From NCBI GenBank assembly GCA_047971315.1, contig JBKDZP010000018.1:1-34959 (forward strand): 34,959 nt of DNA, given 5' to 3'. The notes beneath the pieces are model-generated. The model made no database searches. It saw only the letters and a list, made by a program, of their open reading frames with translations, and was not told where the DNA came from. This stretch comes from JBKDZP01 sp047971315. GTDB taxonomy: Bacteria; Bacillota_I; Bacilli_A; RF39; UBA660. This document shows, piece by piece, positions 7,259 through 14,542 of the stretch. The translations under genes and the position numbers were made by a program. The stretch's first letter is position 1; the number at the start of each line of letters is the position of its first letter.

Positions 7259-8567
7259 TTTCTGGATTGGAAATATAATAGCAGTAAGTACGGTAGTATA
7301 TTTATTTACTACAATTAGCGATTCAAAAATTAAAATTGGTAAAATTAAATTATTTTTTCTATGTTTAGCTCAAACTTTTATTGGAACTTTAATAACTTAT
7401 AATTTTATTTCTATGTCAAGATTATTATTACAATTTATAATTACAAATTTATTTTTAAAATACATTTATAAATTAAGTCCAGCTAAGACATCTGTTTCTG
7501 TATTTTTTATTTATTTCATTTATACTTTAAGTGAATTTATATACATTAATATTCTAAGTATAATTTCAAATCAAAGTTTATCAATTTATTTACTAGAAAA
7601 TAATCTAGGAATTATTTTAACTAATATTATTATATCAATGATAGGTATATTTCTAATAAATCAAAAAAGAATTAAACATTCAATAAAAAATATAATTAAT
7701 TGGTATGAAGAAAAAAATAATCTTAATACAATTTTAATATTATTGTTGTCTGTGTTGACTATGACTATTGTACTTCAAAAAAATTTTGAAACATTATTTG
7801 CTGGATCAAATTTAGTATTTACGTCAATTTTTCTTATTGGAATTCTAACTTTTATTATTGGATTTTATAATCAAAAAGCAGAAAGAGAAAAAATATATAG
7901 TAAATATGATTCTTTGTTGAAGTACTCTAAATATTATGAAAAAGAAATTACAAATAAAATGAAATTGCAACATGAATATAAAAACCAATTATCAATTATA
8001 AAAGGCATGATACTGGATAGTGATAAAAAGGTAGTTAAGTATATTGATGAAATATTAAATAGAAATAATGAGAGATTAGATCATATTTATTTAGAAAAAT
8101 TAGTAAATATTCCATCTGGTGGGTTAAAAGGACTTTTGTATTACAAATTAGGTTATATAATTGAAAAAAAAATTAAAACATTTATAGATATTTCAAGTGA
8201 AATAAAGGAAAAAAATTTATGGTATTTATATGAAGATAATCAGTATGATATTAGTCGTTTAATAGGTATATATATTGATAATGCAATTGAAGCTGCATTA
8301 AAATCAAAAAAAAAATATATAATATTTGAAGCATATGTTGAAAATAATAATTTAATTTTTGGTATATCAAATAGTTATTCTGGAATAATAGATACAACTC
8401 AAATGAATAATGCAGGATATACGACTAAAGGTAAAGGTAGAGGATATGGACTTGTTTTGGCAAAGGATATTCTATATTTAAATAAAAATATACTTTCTCA
8501 AAGAGAAGTGAATGGTATTTACTACATTCAAAGAATTATAATTTGTGAAATAGACAAAAAAAGTTGA
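7242..8567 (+). CDS. agrC: AgrC-type sensor histidine kinase (HATPase_c_5/GHKL)
   Basis: A 441-residue membrane kinase. Residues 1-210 contain about six to seven hydrophobic spans forming the sensor that binds the cyclic peptide. They are followed by a helical linker and the dimerisation motif LQHEYKNQLSIIKG with phospho-acceptor His244. The GHKL ATPase part has an N-box, IGIYIDNAIEAAL (about 342-354), and a G-box, GKGRGYGL (about 397-404). This is the AgrC/ComD/QseC-unlike 'HPK10' architecture. The gene overlaps agrA by 17 bases. Its stop codon is inside the hairpin shared with the opposing agrBD genes. The order here is regulator then kinase, the reverse of the staphylococcal agrCA order. 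Confidence 0.9.
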   Translation: MLKIISFWIGNIIAVSTVVYLFTTISDSKIKIGKIKLFFLCLAQTFIGTLITYNFISMSRLLLQFIITNLFLKYIYKLSPAKTSVSVFFIYFIYTLSEFIYINILSIISNQSLSIYLLENNLGIILTNIIISMIGIFLINQKRIKHSIKNIINWYEEKNNLNTILILLLSVLTMTIVLQKNFETLFAGSNLVFTSIFLIGILTFIIGFYNQKAEREKIYSKYDSLLKYSKYYEKEITNKMKLQHEYKNQLSIIKGMILDSDKKVVKYIDEILNRNNERLDHIYLEKLVNIPSGGLKGLLYYKLGYIIEKKIKTFIDISSEIKEKNLWYLYEDNQYDISRLIGIYIDNAIEAALKSKKKYIIFEAYVENNNLIFGISNSYSGIIDTTQMNNAGYTTKGKGRGYGLVLAKDILYLNKNILSQREVNGIYYIQRIIICEIDKKS

Positions 8568-8585
8568 AAATATTTCAACTTTTTT
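8557..8585. terminator. Bidirectional terminator between agrC and agrD
   Basis: AAAAAGTTGAAA (8558-8569) pairs with TTTCAACTTTTT (8573-8584) over a 3-base loop. The A-run on one side and T-run on the other allow termination in both directions. It contains the agrC stop codon and lies just past the agrD stop, so both transcripts of the agr locus end here. Confidence 0.8.
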
Positions 8586-8590
8586 AATTA

Positions 8591-8707
8591 TTATTTTTCA
8601 ATAATACTTGCTGGTGCTTCTTCTTCATCAAAGAATAATAGTACACAACCTACATTGCAAGTACTAGCAATAATACTTTCAATTGATTTAAAAATAAAAG
8701 CAAACAT
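8591..8707 (-). CDS. agrD: AgrD-type autoinducing peptide precursor (38 aa)
   Basis: Too short for routine gene calling, but it starts at ATG 8707 seven bases after a perfect AGGAGG and 20 bases after the agrB stop. The peptide has the three AgrD parts: an amphipathic N-terminus (MFAFIFKSIESIIAS), a hydrophobic core with cysteines (CNVGCVLLFF, residues 17-26), and an acidic tail with the conserved Pro (DEEEAP at 27-32). In known AgrD proteins the proline sits six residues past the AgrB cut, as in DEVEVP of Staphylococcus aureus. Aligning that way puts the cut after Phe26 and leaves Cys21 six residues from the end instead of five. The secreted product would be a cyclic thiolactone peptide read by AgrC. 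Confidence 0.85.
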   Translation of the reverse strand: MFAFIFKSIESIIASTCNVGCVLLFFDEEEAPASIIEK

Positions 8708-8727
8708 TATATTCCTCCTTCTTAAAA

Positions 8728-9342
8728 TTATTTTGTAAATTGATAATTGTACTTTTTGTAATTATTATTTTCGAAATTAAAAAGCTTATAAGTTATAGGT
8801 AATGTAAGAATTATTGCAATATACATTCCAAATATGATTAAATTACTTAAAGTAGAGCTAAGCACATTTAAATAAACTATTAAAACTAAAATACTTGTTG
8901 TAATTAGTGTAATAATTTTTAATTTTTTTCTTTTTTTTGCATATATAAGAGGTTTTTTTTTAGTATCAGCAGGGGAGTAAAAATAAGTTAATGTAATAGC
9001 AATAATGCCTAAAATAATTCTTATAAAATATGGAATTACAATCATCTTCGCAATTATTGGAAATATAAGGAAAATAGTAGCTGATGAAGTAAAACATATC
9101 CAACTATTACTTGCATGTAATCCATGTGCAGAAAAACGTATAAGATTAAAACAAAATAACATAAAAATCATCTCTTTAAAAATACCAAATAAATAAGCAA
9201 AAATAAAGATTAAGATAAGTTTGGTTATAGATAAATAAAAACACGATAGTCCATATCTAATTTCTTCTAGTTCAATACTGCTTAAATTAGGATATTTTTC
9301 TATTATAGATGAAGTTGTGAAATTCAAAAATTTTTGTTTCAT
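8728..9342 (-). CDS. agrB: AgrB-type peptide-processing membrane protease
   Basis: A 204-residue membrane protein of the AgrB family, which cuts the C-terminal tail off AgrD and closes the thiolactone ring. The catalytic signature is seen in RFSAHGLHASNSWIC, with His76 and Cys83 in the right spacing (R...GG.HA.....C in most members; the first Gly is His here). About five hydrophobic spans follow, and basic stretches such as KKRKKLKI occur on the inner side. Start ATG 9342 has only a weak ribosome site. A promoter with TGG-TATTAT (minus strand, 9381-9373) and no good -35 box lies just upstream, consistent with activator-dependent expression. agrD follows directly. Confidence 0.92.
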   Translation of the reverse strand: MKQKFLNFTTSSIIEKYPNLSSIELEEIRYGLSCFYLSITKLILIFIFAYLFGIFKEMIFMLFCFNLIRFSAHGLHASNSWICFTSSATIFLIFPIIAKMIVIPYFIRIILGIIAITLTYFYSPADTKKKPLIYAKKRKKLKIITLITTSILVLIVYLNVLSSTLSNLIIFGMYIAIILTLPITYKLFNFENNNYKKYNYQFTK

Positions 9343-9372
9343 TATACCACTGCCTTACTTATAACCAACTAC

Positions 9373-9381
9373 ATAATACCA
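9373..9381 (-). promoter_or_regulatory. Extended -10 promoter of agrBD
   Basis: On the minus strand TGG followed by TATTAT ends about 30 bases upstream of the agrB start. No convincing -35 hexamer lies 16-18 bases before it (only a T-run), so an activator would be expected. Confidence 0.45.
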
Positions 9382-9470
9382 TATTTTAAATTTTAAAAAA
9401 GTACATATCTCTGAAATTTTAAATTATTGGTTTTAGTTTTTAAATTATTTAAATTCAAAAAGATATAATT

Positions 9471-9501
9471 CAATTCATACATAAAAATTTACAATTCATA
9501 C
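9471..9501 (+). promoter_or_regulatory. Tandem direct repeat, candidate AgrA (LytTR) binding site
   Basis: CAATTCATAC is repeated exactly at 9471-9480 and 9492-9501, 21 bases start to start. With the preceding base included, the 9-mers TCAATTCAT and ACAATTCAT agree with the described LytTR pattern (W-M-M-G-T-T-N-R-K) at all but one position. The 9-base unit plus 12-base gap is the spacing of AgrA sites in S. aureus. The repeat ends nine bases before the -35 box of the csp promoter and about 90 bases upstream of the agrB promoter. It is the only site of this kind that I found near the agr genes. Confidence 0.55.
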
Positions 9502-9509
9502 TATATTTC

Positions 9510-9538
9510 TTGAAAAAAATAATAAAAATTAGTATAGT
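9510..9538 (+). promoter_or_regulatory. Promoter of the cold-shock gene
   Basis: TTGAAA (9510-9515), a 17-base spacer and TATAGT (9533-9538). Transcription would begin near 9545, leaving a leader of about 130 bases before the csp start. Confidence 0.7.
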
Positions 9539-9544
9539 TATAGC

Positions 9545-9676
9545 ACGGTTTCACCTTGACGGTGTTTATATAACGGCAATTATTGTCGAAAATTGAATGT
9601 CTAAAATGTTTGGAAAAACCGAGTTCTTGCAGTATAGTTGTATTGGTAGTAATACTACTAGAAGGGAGATGTAGTT
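9545..9676 (+). promoter_or_regulatory. Long structured 5' leader of csp
   Basis: The leader is richer in GC than its surroundings and holds several possible stems: CACC/GGTG around 9552-9566, CGGCAA/TTGTCG around 9574-9588, and AGTAnTACTA-like repeats just before AGGGAG at 9663-9668. Long folded leaders that change shape with temperature are known for cspA-type genes, so a thermosensor is the likely role (inference; not folded computationally). Confidence 0.5.
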
Positions 9677-9889
9677 GTGAGAGGTAAAGTTAAATGGTTC
9701 AACAATGAAAAAGGATTTGGATTTATTGAAAATAGCAATGGTGAAGACATATTTATTCATTATACTTCAATATTAAGTGCTGGTTATAAAACTCTAATTG
9801 AAGGCCAATATGTTGAATTTGAACTTGTTAGAACTGATAAAGGTTTACAAGCAAAAAATGTTGTTGAGATTAAAACTACTCTAGTATAG
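9677..9889 (+). CDS. csp: Cold-shock domain protein (CspA family)
   Basis: A 70-residue single cold-shock domain that binds single-stranded RNA and DNA and melts RNA structure. RNP1 is KGFGFIE (residues 13-19) and RNP2 is DIFIHY (27-32); the start MRGKVKWFNNEKGFGFI is typical. The start is GTG at 9677, nine bases after AGGGAG; no ATG is available. It has its own promoter, a leader of about 130 bases and a terminator that overlaps its stop, so it is a single-gene unit. The adjacent tandem repeat raises the possibility of control by AgrA. Confidence 0.95.
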   Translation: MRGKVKWFNNEKGFGFIENSNGEDIFIHYTSILSAGYKTLIEGQYVEFELVRTDKGLQAKNVVEIKTTLV

Positions 9890-9898
9890 TAGTTTTTT
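9872..9898 (+). terminator. Terminator of csp
   Basis: AAAACTACT (9872-9880) pairs with AGTAGTTTT (9888-9896) over a 7-base loop and runs into a T-tract. The csp stop codon lies within the hairpin. Confidence 0.8.
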
Positions 9899-9935
9899 TA
9901 TAAATAAGTGAAATTATGTGAAAAAGGAAAATATG

Positions 9936-9964
9936 TTGAACGTGTAATCAATTAATGGTATTCT
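9936..9964 (+). promoter_or_regulatory. Promoter of hpf
   Basis: TTGAAC (9936-9941), a 17-base spacer and TATTCT (9959-9964), with TGG directly before the -10 box (extended -10). Confidence 0.6.
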
Positions 9965-9986
9965 ATAAATAGAAAGGATGATGTGT

Positions 9987-10508
9987 ATGAATTATAATAT
10001 ACATGCTACAAAACTAACTGTTACAGATGCTATTAGGGAGTATATTATTAAAAGGATAGGTAAATTAGAAAAATATTTTCAAAATTATGAAGAAATTAAT
10101 ATCAACATTTTAATAAAAACAAACGGTATTAATCAAAAAATTGAAGTAACAATACCTATAAAAAAGCAGATTTTAAGAGCAGAATCAAATACAAAGGATT
10201 TGTATACATCAATAGATTTAGTAGTTGAAAAACTAGAAAGACAAATAAAAAAAAATAAAACAAGAACTCATCAACAAAAAAATAAAGAATTGAATATGTT
10301 TGCTGATGTTGAATTAGATGAAGAAAAATTAGAGGATATAGTAAAAAGAAAAGTTATAGAAAATAAACCAATGAGTGAAGAAGAAGCAATACTTCAGATG
10401 AATCTAATTGGTCATAATTTCTACTTATTTAAAGATATGGAATCAAATTCAACAAAAGTTTTATATAAAAGAGATGATGAAAATTACGGAATAATAGAAA
10501 TGAAATAA
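9987..10508 (+). CDS. hpf: Ribosome hibernation promoting factor, long form
   Basis: A 173-residue long HPF that binds the small ribosomal subunit and pairs 70S ribosomes into inactive 100S dimers in stationary phase. The N-terminal S30AE domain covers 1-95 (MNYNIHATKLTVTDAIREY, KLEKYF). A charged linker follows, then the C-terminal dimerisation domain (about 115-173) with the family signature KPMSEEEAILQMNLIGHNFYLF and NYGIIEM. Two ATG codons at 9978 and 9981 are in frame, but the first overlaps the AGAAAGGA ribosome site, so ATG 9987 is preferred. It is transcribed alone, with its own promoter and terminator, directly upstream of secA as in many Bacilli. Confidence 0.95.
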   Translation: MNYNIHATKLTVTDAIREYIIKRIGKLEKYFQNYEEININILIKTNGINQKIEVTIPIKKQILRAESNTKDLYTSIDLVVEKLERQIKKNKTRTHQQKNKELNMFADVELDEEKLEDIVKRKVIENKPMSEEEAILQMNLIGHNFYLFKDMESNSTKVLYKRDDENYGIIEMK

Positions 10509-10529
10509 AGGTTTTATACCTTTTTTTCT
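10507..10529 (+). terminator. Terminator of hpf
   Basis: AAAGGT (10507-10512) pairs with ACCTTT (10518-10523) over five bases, followed by a long T-tract. The first bases overlap the hpf stop codon. Confidence 0.7.
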
Positions 10530-10566
10530 TTTTTTACTCTAAATTAATGAAATTTTATAAAAAATT

Positions 10567-10575
10567 TGATAAAAT
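10567..10575 (+). promoter_or_regulatory. Extended -10 promoter of secA
   Basis: TGA followed by TAAAAT (10570-10575), about 25 bases upstream of the secA start, with only a poor -35 box. It is the likely secA promoter because hpf ends in a terminator. Confidence 0.45.
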
Positions 10576-10600
10576 AGATTATGTATAGGAGGATGATTTA

Positions 10601-13090
10601 ATGAACTTTTTAAAAAAGATATTTAATCATGAATATAAAGAATTAGTAAAATTTGAAAAAATTGCTGATGAAGTAATGGAATTAGAACCAATAATTTCTA
10701 AATTATCAGATGAAGAGTTAAAAAATAAAACAATAGAATTAAAAGAAAGACTAAATAAAGAAGATATTGAGGATATTAAAGTAGAAGCATTTGCAGTTGC
10801 TAGAGAAGCAGCATACAGAGTAATAGGTGAAAAACCTTATTATGTTCAAATACTTGGTGGATTAGCTATTCACTATGGTAATATAGCTGAAATGAAAACT
10901 GGTGAAGGTAAAACACTTACATCAACGATGCCAGCTTATTTAAATGCATTAACTGGAAATGGTGTTCATATAATAACAGTAAATGAATATTTAGCTGGAA
11001 GAGATGCAGAATGGATGGGAAATATTTATAGATTTCTTGGTTTAACTGTTGGAATTAATTATCGAGAAAATAGTCCAAGTGAAAAAAGAGATGCCTATAA
11101 CTGTGATATAATGTACACTACAAATAATGAATTAGGATTTGACTATTTAAGAGATAATATGGTTGTAAAATCAGAAAATCGAGTTCAAAGAAAATTAAAT
11201 TTTGTAATAATAGATGAAGTTGACTCAGTATTAATAGATGAAGCTAGAACTCCATTAATTATATCTGGTGGAGCTATGGAATCTACTGAACTATACAAAG
11301 ATGCAGATAGATTTGTTAAAGGGTTAAAAGAAAATAATGGATATATTTATGATGAAAAAAATAAATCAGTAATGTTAGATGAAAAAGGAATTAAAGAAGG
11401 AGAAAAATACTTCAAAGTTAATAACCTTTATGATATAAATAATACAAATCTAGTTCATTATTTAAATCAAGCTTTAAAAGCAAATTATAGTATGAAAGTT
11501 GATGTTGATTACGTTGTAAAAGAAGGTAAAATAGTAATAGTTGATCCTTTTACTGGAAGATTAATGGCAGGTAGAAATTATTCTGATGGATTACACCAAG
11601 CTATTGAAGCAAAAGAAGAAGTAGAAATTGAAAAAGAAACTAAGACACTAGCTACAATTACATTTCAAAATTTATTTAGAATGTACAACAAGTTAGCGGG
11701 AATGACAGGAACAGCAAAAACAGAAGAAGAAGAATTTAGAGAAATCTATAACATGTATGTAATTTCAATCCCAACAAATAAGCCAATTCAAAGAACGGAT
11801 TATGATGATTTAATATTCGCAACAAAAAAAGGAAAACATAAAGCAATAGTTGAAGAAATAAAAGAAAGACATGCAAAAGGACAACCAGTATTGGTTGGTA
11901 CAATAGCAGTAGAAACCAGTGAATTATTAAGCCAGTTATTAAAAAAAGAACATATTCCCCATGAAGTATTAAATGCGAAAAATAATGCTAGAGAAGCGGA
12001 AATAATTTCTAAAGCAGGTGATAAAGGATCAGTTACAATCGCAACTAATATGGCTGGACGTGGAACAGATATTAAATTAACAAATGAAATAAAAGAATTA
12101 GGTGGACTTTGTGTGATTGGAAGTGAAAGACATGAATCACAACGTATCGATAACCAATTAAGAGGTCGCTCAGGTCGTCAAGGAGATCCTGGATATTCTC
12201 AATTTTGTGTTTCGTTTGAAGATGATTTAATGGTTCGATTTGGTACAGATAGAGCTAAAATATTACTTTCCAAAGTAGGATTTAATGATGATGCATCAAT
12301 TCGAAGTGGATTATTAGCATCCTCTATTAGTTCAGCTCAAAAACGTGTTGAAGGAAATAATTTTGATATCAGAAAAACATTGCTACAGTATGATGATGTA
12401 ATTAATCAACAAAGAGAATATATTTATGACAAAAGAAATGATATTTTAGATTCTAAATCAATTCATGAAACGATATTAGATACAATAAATAATTTTGTAA
12501 TTGATTTAGTTGAAAGTCATTTGCAATTAAATAATAATTTAGATGAAGTGGATATTCAAGAGATATTAGAATTTACTAATGAACATTTATTAAAAAATAA
12601 AATTAATGAATCTGATTTGCTTTCTAAACAAACAGATGAAGTAATTGCTTATATAAATGATAAAATTAAAATTGAATATGAAGATAAAATAAATGAATTA
12701 CCAAATGAAATATCAGATGAATTTGAAAAAGCTATTTCACTTAGAGTAGTAGATACTCTTTGGATGAAACATATAAATACAATGTCTCATTTAAGAGAAG
12801 GAATACATCTTAGAGGATATGCTCAAGAAAATCCATTAAGAGCTTATACAAACGAAGGATTTGAATTATATCAAGAATTGTTAAGTGCTATTGACAAGGA
12901 TACAACAATGTTTTTGATCAAAGCAGAAGTTAGACAAAATATGGAAAGAAAACAAGTAGTAAAGGGAGAAGCTGTAAATGATTCTTCAAAATTAAAAAAA
13001 CCAAGTTCTAAAAAAGTTGATAAAATTGGTAGGAATGAACCATGTTCATGTGGAAGTGGAAAGAAATACAAACAATGTCATGGAAAGTAG
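10601..13090 (+). CDS. secA: SecA preprotein translocase ATPase
   Basis: An 829-residue SecA, the motor that pushes unfolded secretory proteins through the SecYEG channel. Walker A MKTGEGKT is at 98-105, the DEAD-box variant DEVD at 205-208 and DEARTPLIISG just after it. The pre-protein cross-linking domain covers about 220-370. The second ATPase half has TNMAGRGTDI and QLRGRSGRQGDPG. The C-terminal tail ends in a zinc-binding SecB-type motif with Cys815, Cys817, Cys826 and His827 (NEPCSCGSGKKYKQCHG). Length and motifs are complete. Start ATG follows TAGGAGGATGA. Upstream hpf and downstream debris are separate units. Confidence 0.98.
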   Translation: MNFLKKIFNHEYKELVKFEKIADEVMELEPIISKLSDEELKNKTIELKERLNKEDIEDIKVEAFAVAREAAYRVIGEKPYYVQILGGLAIHYGNIAEMKTGEGKTLTSTMPAYLNALTGNGVHIITVNEYLAGRDAEWMGNIYRFLGLTVGINYRENSPSEKRDAYNCDIMYTTNNELGFDYLRDNMVVKSENRVQRKLNFVIIDEVDSVLIDEARTPLIISGGAMESTELYKDADRFVKGLKENNGYIYDEKNKSVMLDEKGIKEGEKYFKVNNLYDINNTNLVHYLNQALKANYSMKVDVDYVVKEGKIVIVDPFTGRLMAGRNYSDGLHQAIEAKEEVEIEKETKTLATITFQNLFRMYNKLAGMTGTAKTEEEEFREIYNMYVISIPTNKPIQRTDYDDLIFATKKGKHKAIVEEIKERHAKGQPVLVGTIAVETSELLSQLLKKEHIPHEVLNAKNNAREAEIISKAGDKGSVTIATNMAGRGTDIKLTNEIKELGGLCVIGSERHESQRIDNQLRGRSGRQGDPGYSQFCVSFEDDLMVRFGTDRAKILLSKVGFNDDASIRSGLLASSISSAQKRVEGNNFDIRKTLLQYDDVINQQREYIYDKRNDILDSKSIHETILDTINNFVIDLVESHLQLNNNLDEVDIQEILEFTNEHLLKNKINESDLLSKQTDEVIAYINDKIKIEYEDKINELPNEISDEFEKAISLRVVDTLWMKHINTMSHLREGIHLRGYAQENPLRAYTNEGFELYQELLSAIDKDTTMFLIKAEVRQNMERKQVVKGEAVNDSSKLKKPSSKKVDKIGRNEPCSCGSGKKYKQCHGK

Positions 13091-13227
13091 TTGTTTTATA
13101 AGGGTTTACGAGGGTTAAGAAGATAATAATCACTGTCCAAAATAGAAAATGTTCACATTTTGTTCTCCTAAAAATAAAATTTGATAGCAATAACGTTTTG
13201 CATCTAAAATCATAAAGGAGTATATAA
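13091..13227. other. Intergenic region after secA with a short palindrome
   Basis: No gene. AAAATGT (13147-13153) and ACATTTT (13156-13162) form a 7-base palindrome with a 2-base centre at about 13147-13162; no T-tract follows, so it looks more like an operator than a terminator. GGGTTTACGAGGGTT at about 13100-13114 is a small GC-richer patch. AAAGGAG at 13214-13220 is the ribosome site of the following broken gene. Confidence 0.35.
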
Positions 13228-13942
13228 ATGGTAGATACAAAAAATTGTAATAAAAGATATTTCCAACATTGATTTAGATGGGGTATATTTACATTATACT
13301 GATATTAAGAATTTAGATAGTATTATAAATAATGGATTAGTACCTAGAATAGGGATTAATGCAAAATTAGTTGAAAAAACTGAAAAAATATTCTTTTCAG
13401 TAGGTGATATTGTTGTTTTAGTAATTATGGATGTTTGGTTAAAGTGGTTGATTGCTAAAGCAGCGTGCAATCATATATATTGGTTTGGTGCTTGGTTATT
13501 AAAATTTCGTTATTTTCCTAAATTTTTACATAAAATTATTATTCGAAGTAATCAAAAAAGTAAAAAGAAAAAATATTGGACTTTTAAAAAACCAAATTCT
13601 AGTTTAAACAATAGCATATATTTAATTTTAGATTTAAAAGAAAATGTAGATTTAAGTTTTGAAGATGTTGATGAAGCAAAACAACTTTTCAAAAATGCAG
13701 CGAATTTTGTTGATAACATTTATGCACACGATAGTTATTTTATTAATCCACAAATGGAATATTGGAATATGCACACATTTAGTAACAAAATCATAGAGAA
13801 ATATAAAATATCATTATTAAAAGTAAAAGATAGTTATACTGCAAATAATATAATTAAATATCTAGCAAATAAAAACAATGACTTTATTAGTGATAATTGC
13901 CTACTTTTAAAGGAATATTTAGAATTTATTGAAAAAAAGTAA
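13228..13942 (+). pseudogene. Frameshifted gene for a 237-aa protein with a possible ADP-ribosyltransferase-like start
   Basis: ATG 13228 has a good AAAGGAG site but stops after 14 codons. Removing one A from the six-A run 13239-13244 restores a 237-codon frame to the stop at 13942: MVDTKIVIKDISNIDLDG and onward. The restored N-terminus holds LHYTDIKNLDSIINNGLVPR. This resembles the H-x-T ... L.SI...GL start of ADP-ribosyltransferase-fold proteins (DarT, RNA 2'-phosphotransferase); it is a weak resemblance. Later comes a tryptophan-rich stretch (MDVWLKWLIAKAACNH) and a basic KSKKKKYW patch. Without the correction, a 171-residue fragment from ATG 13427 remains open. The frameshift may be real decay, a switchable homopolymer, or a sequencing error. 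Confidence 0.65.
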
Positions 13943-14234
13943 GAACAAAATAGTACAAACAATGTTAATAATTTGTTTTTAGATAATTAGTTCTTATAAT
14001 AAACAAAGTATAAAAAATACAAATTATACAAATGTTATATTCTTTAAATATTATTAAAATACCAATTGCACTGATTTTCATTTAAATACTTATATTATAA
14101 ATCTGTAGAGTTTATGTGTAGATTTAAAAAAATATAAACAATGTTGATTAAAATAGAGATATTATTATATTTGTTGAAATTAAAACAAATAAATGAAAAT
14201 TCTTTAAAATAATTTTGAAAAAGGTGTTAATCAT
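13943..14234. other. Intergenic region, AT-rich, no gene seen
   Basis: Closed in all frames. It contains two of three copies of AAACAATGTT (13957-13966 and 14136-14145; the third is at 14503-14512, after the phosphatase remnant). No clear terminator or promoter apart from the ribosome site AAGGTG before 14235. Confidence 0.4.
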
Positions 14235-14484
14235 ATGAATGTTGTTATTGTTAGACATGGTCAGGTAAATTATAATTTTAATAAGAAATATTACAAAGAA
14301 AACCAAGATTTAAATGATACAGGAATAAAAGAAGCAAACAAATAGATATAATAGTGTGTCAAAAGTTGTACAAAGTGGAATTTCAAAAGCTTTTAGTGCA
14401 TATTTTGAAGATATAAATGATGTAAGAATTTTAAATCGAGGATTAAAAAACTGTGAGATAAAGCAGTACAAATTGTCAAAATAA
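14235..14484 (+). pseudogene. Internally deleted histidine phosphatase (phosphoglycerate mutase family)
   Basis: ATG 14235 with AAGGTG upstream opens MNVVIVRHGQVNYNF, the RHG catalytic motif of the histidine phosphatase superfamily (His8). The frame closes after 36 codons at TAG 14343. Shifting by one base gives a second piece, from about 14344 to the stop at 14482-14484. It reads SVSKVVQSGISKAFSAYFED and ends LNRGLKNCEIKQYKLSK, typical of the C-terminal strand of these small phosphatases. The 100 or more residues that belong in between, including the second catalytic His, are absent. This is therefore an internal deletion plus frame change, not a sequencing slip. Confidence 0.75.
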
Positions 14485-14542
14485 GATATAAATAAAGAAT
14501 GTAAACAATGTTGTAGAAAATAAATAGAATAGTAGGTTTTAT

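Noticed and set aside
13008..13190. Reverse-strand open frame overlapping the secA end and the following gap
   Set aside because: Shadow of the conserved SecA tail plus intergenic sequence; no ribosome site.
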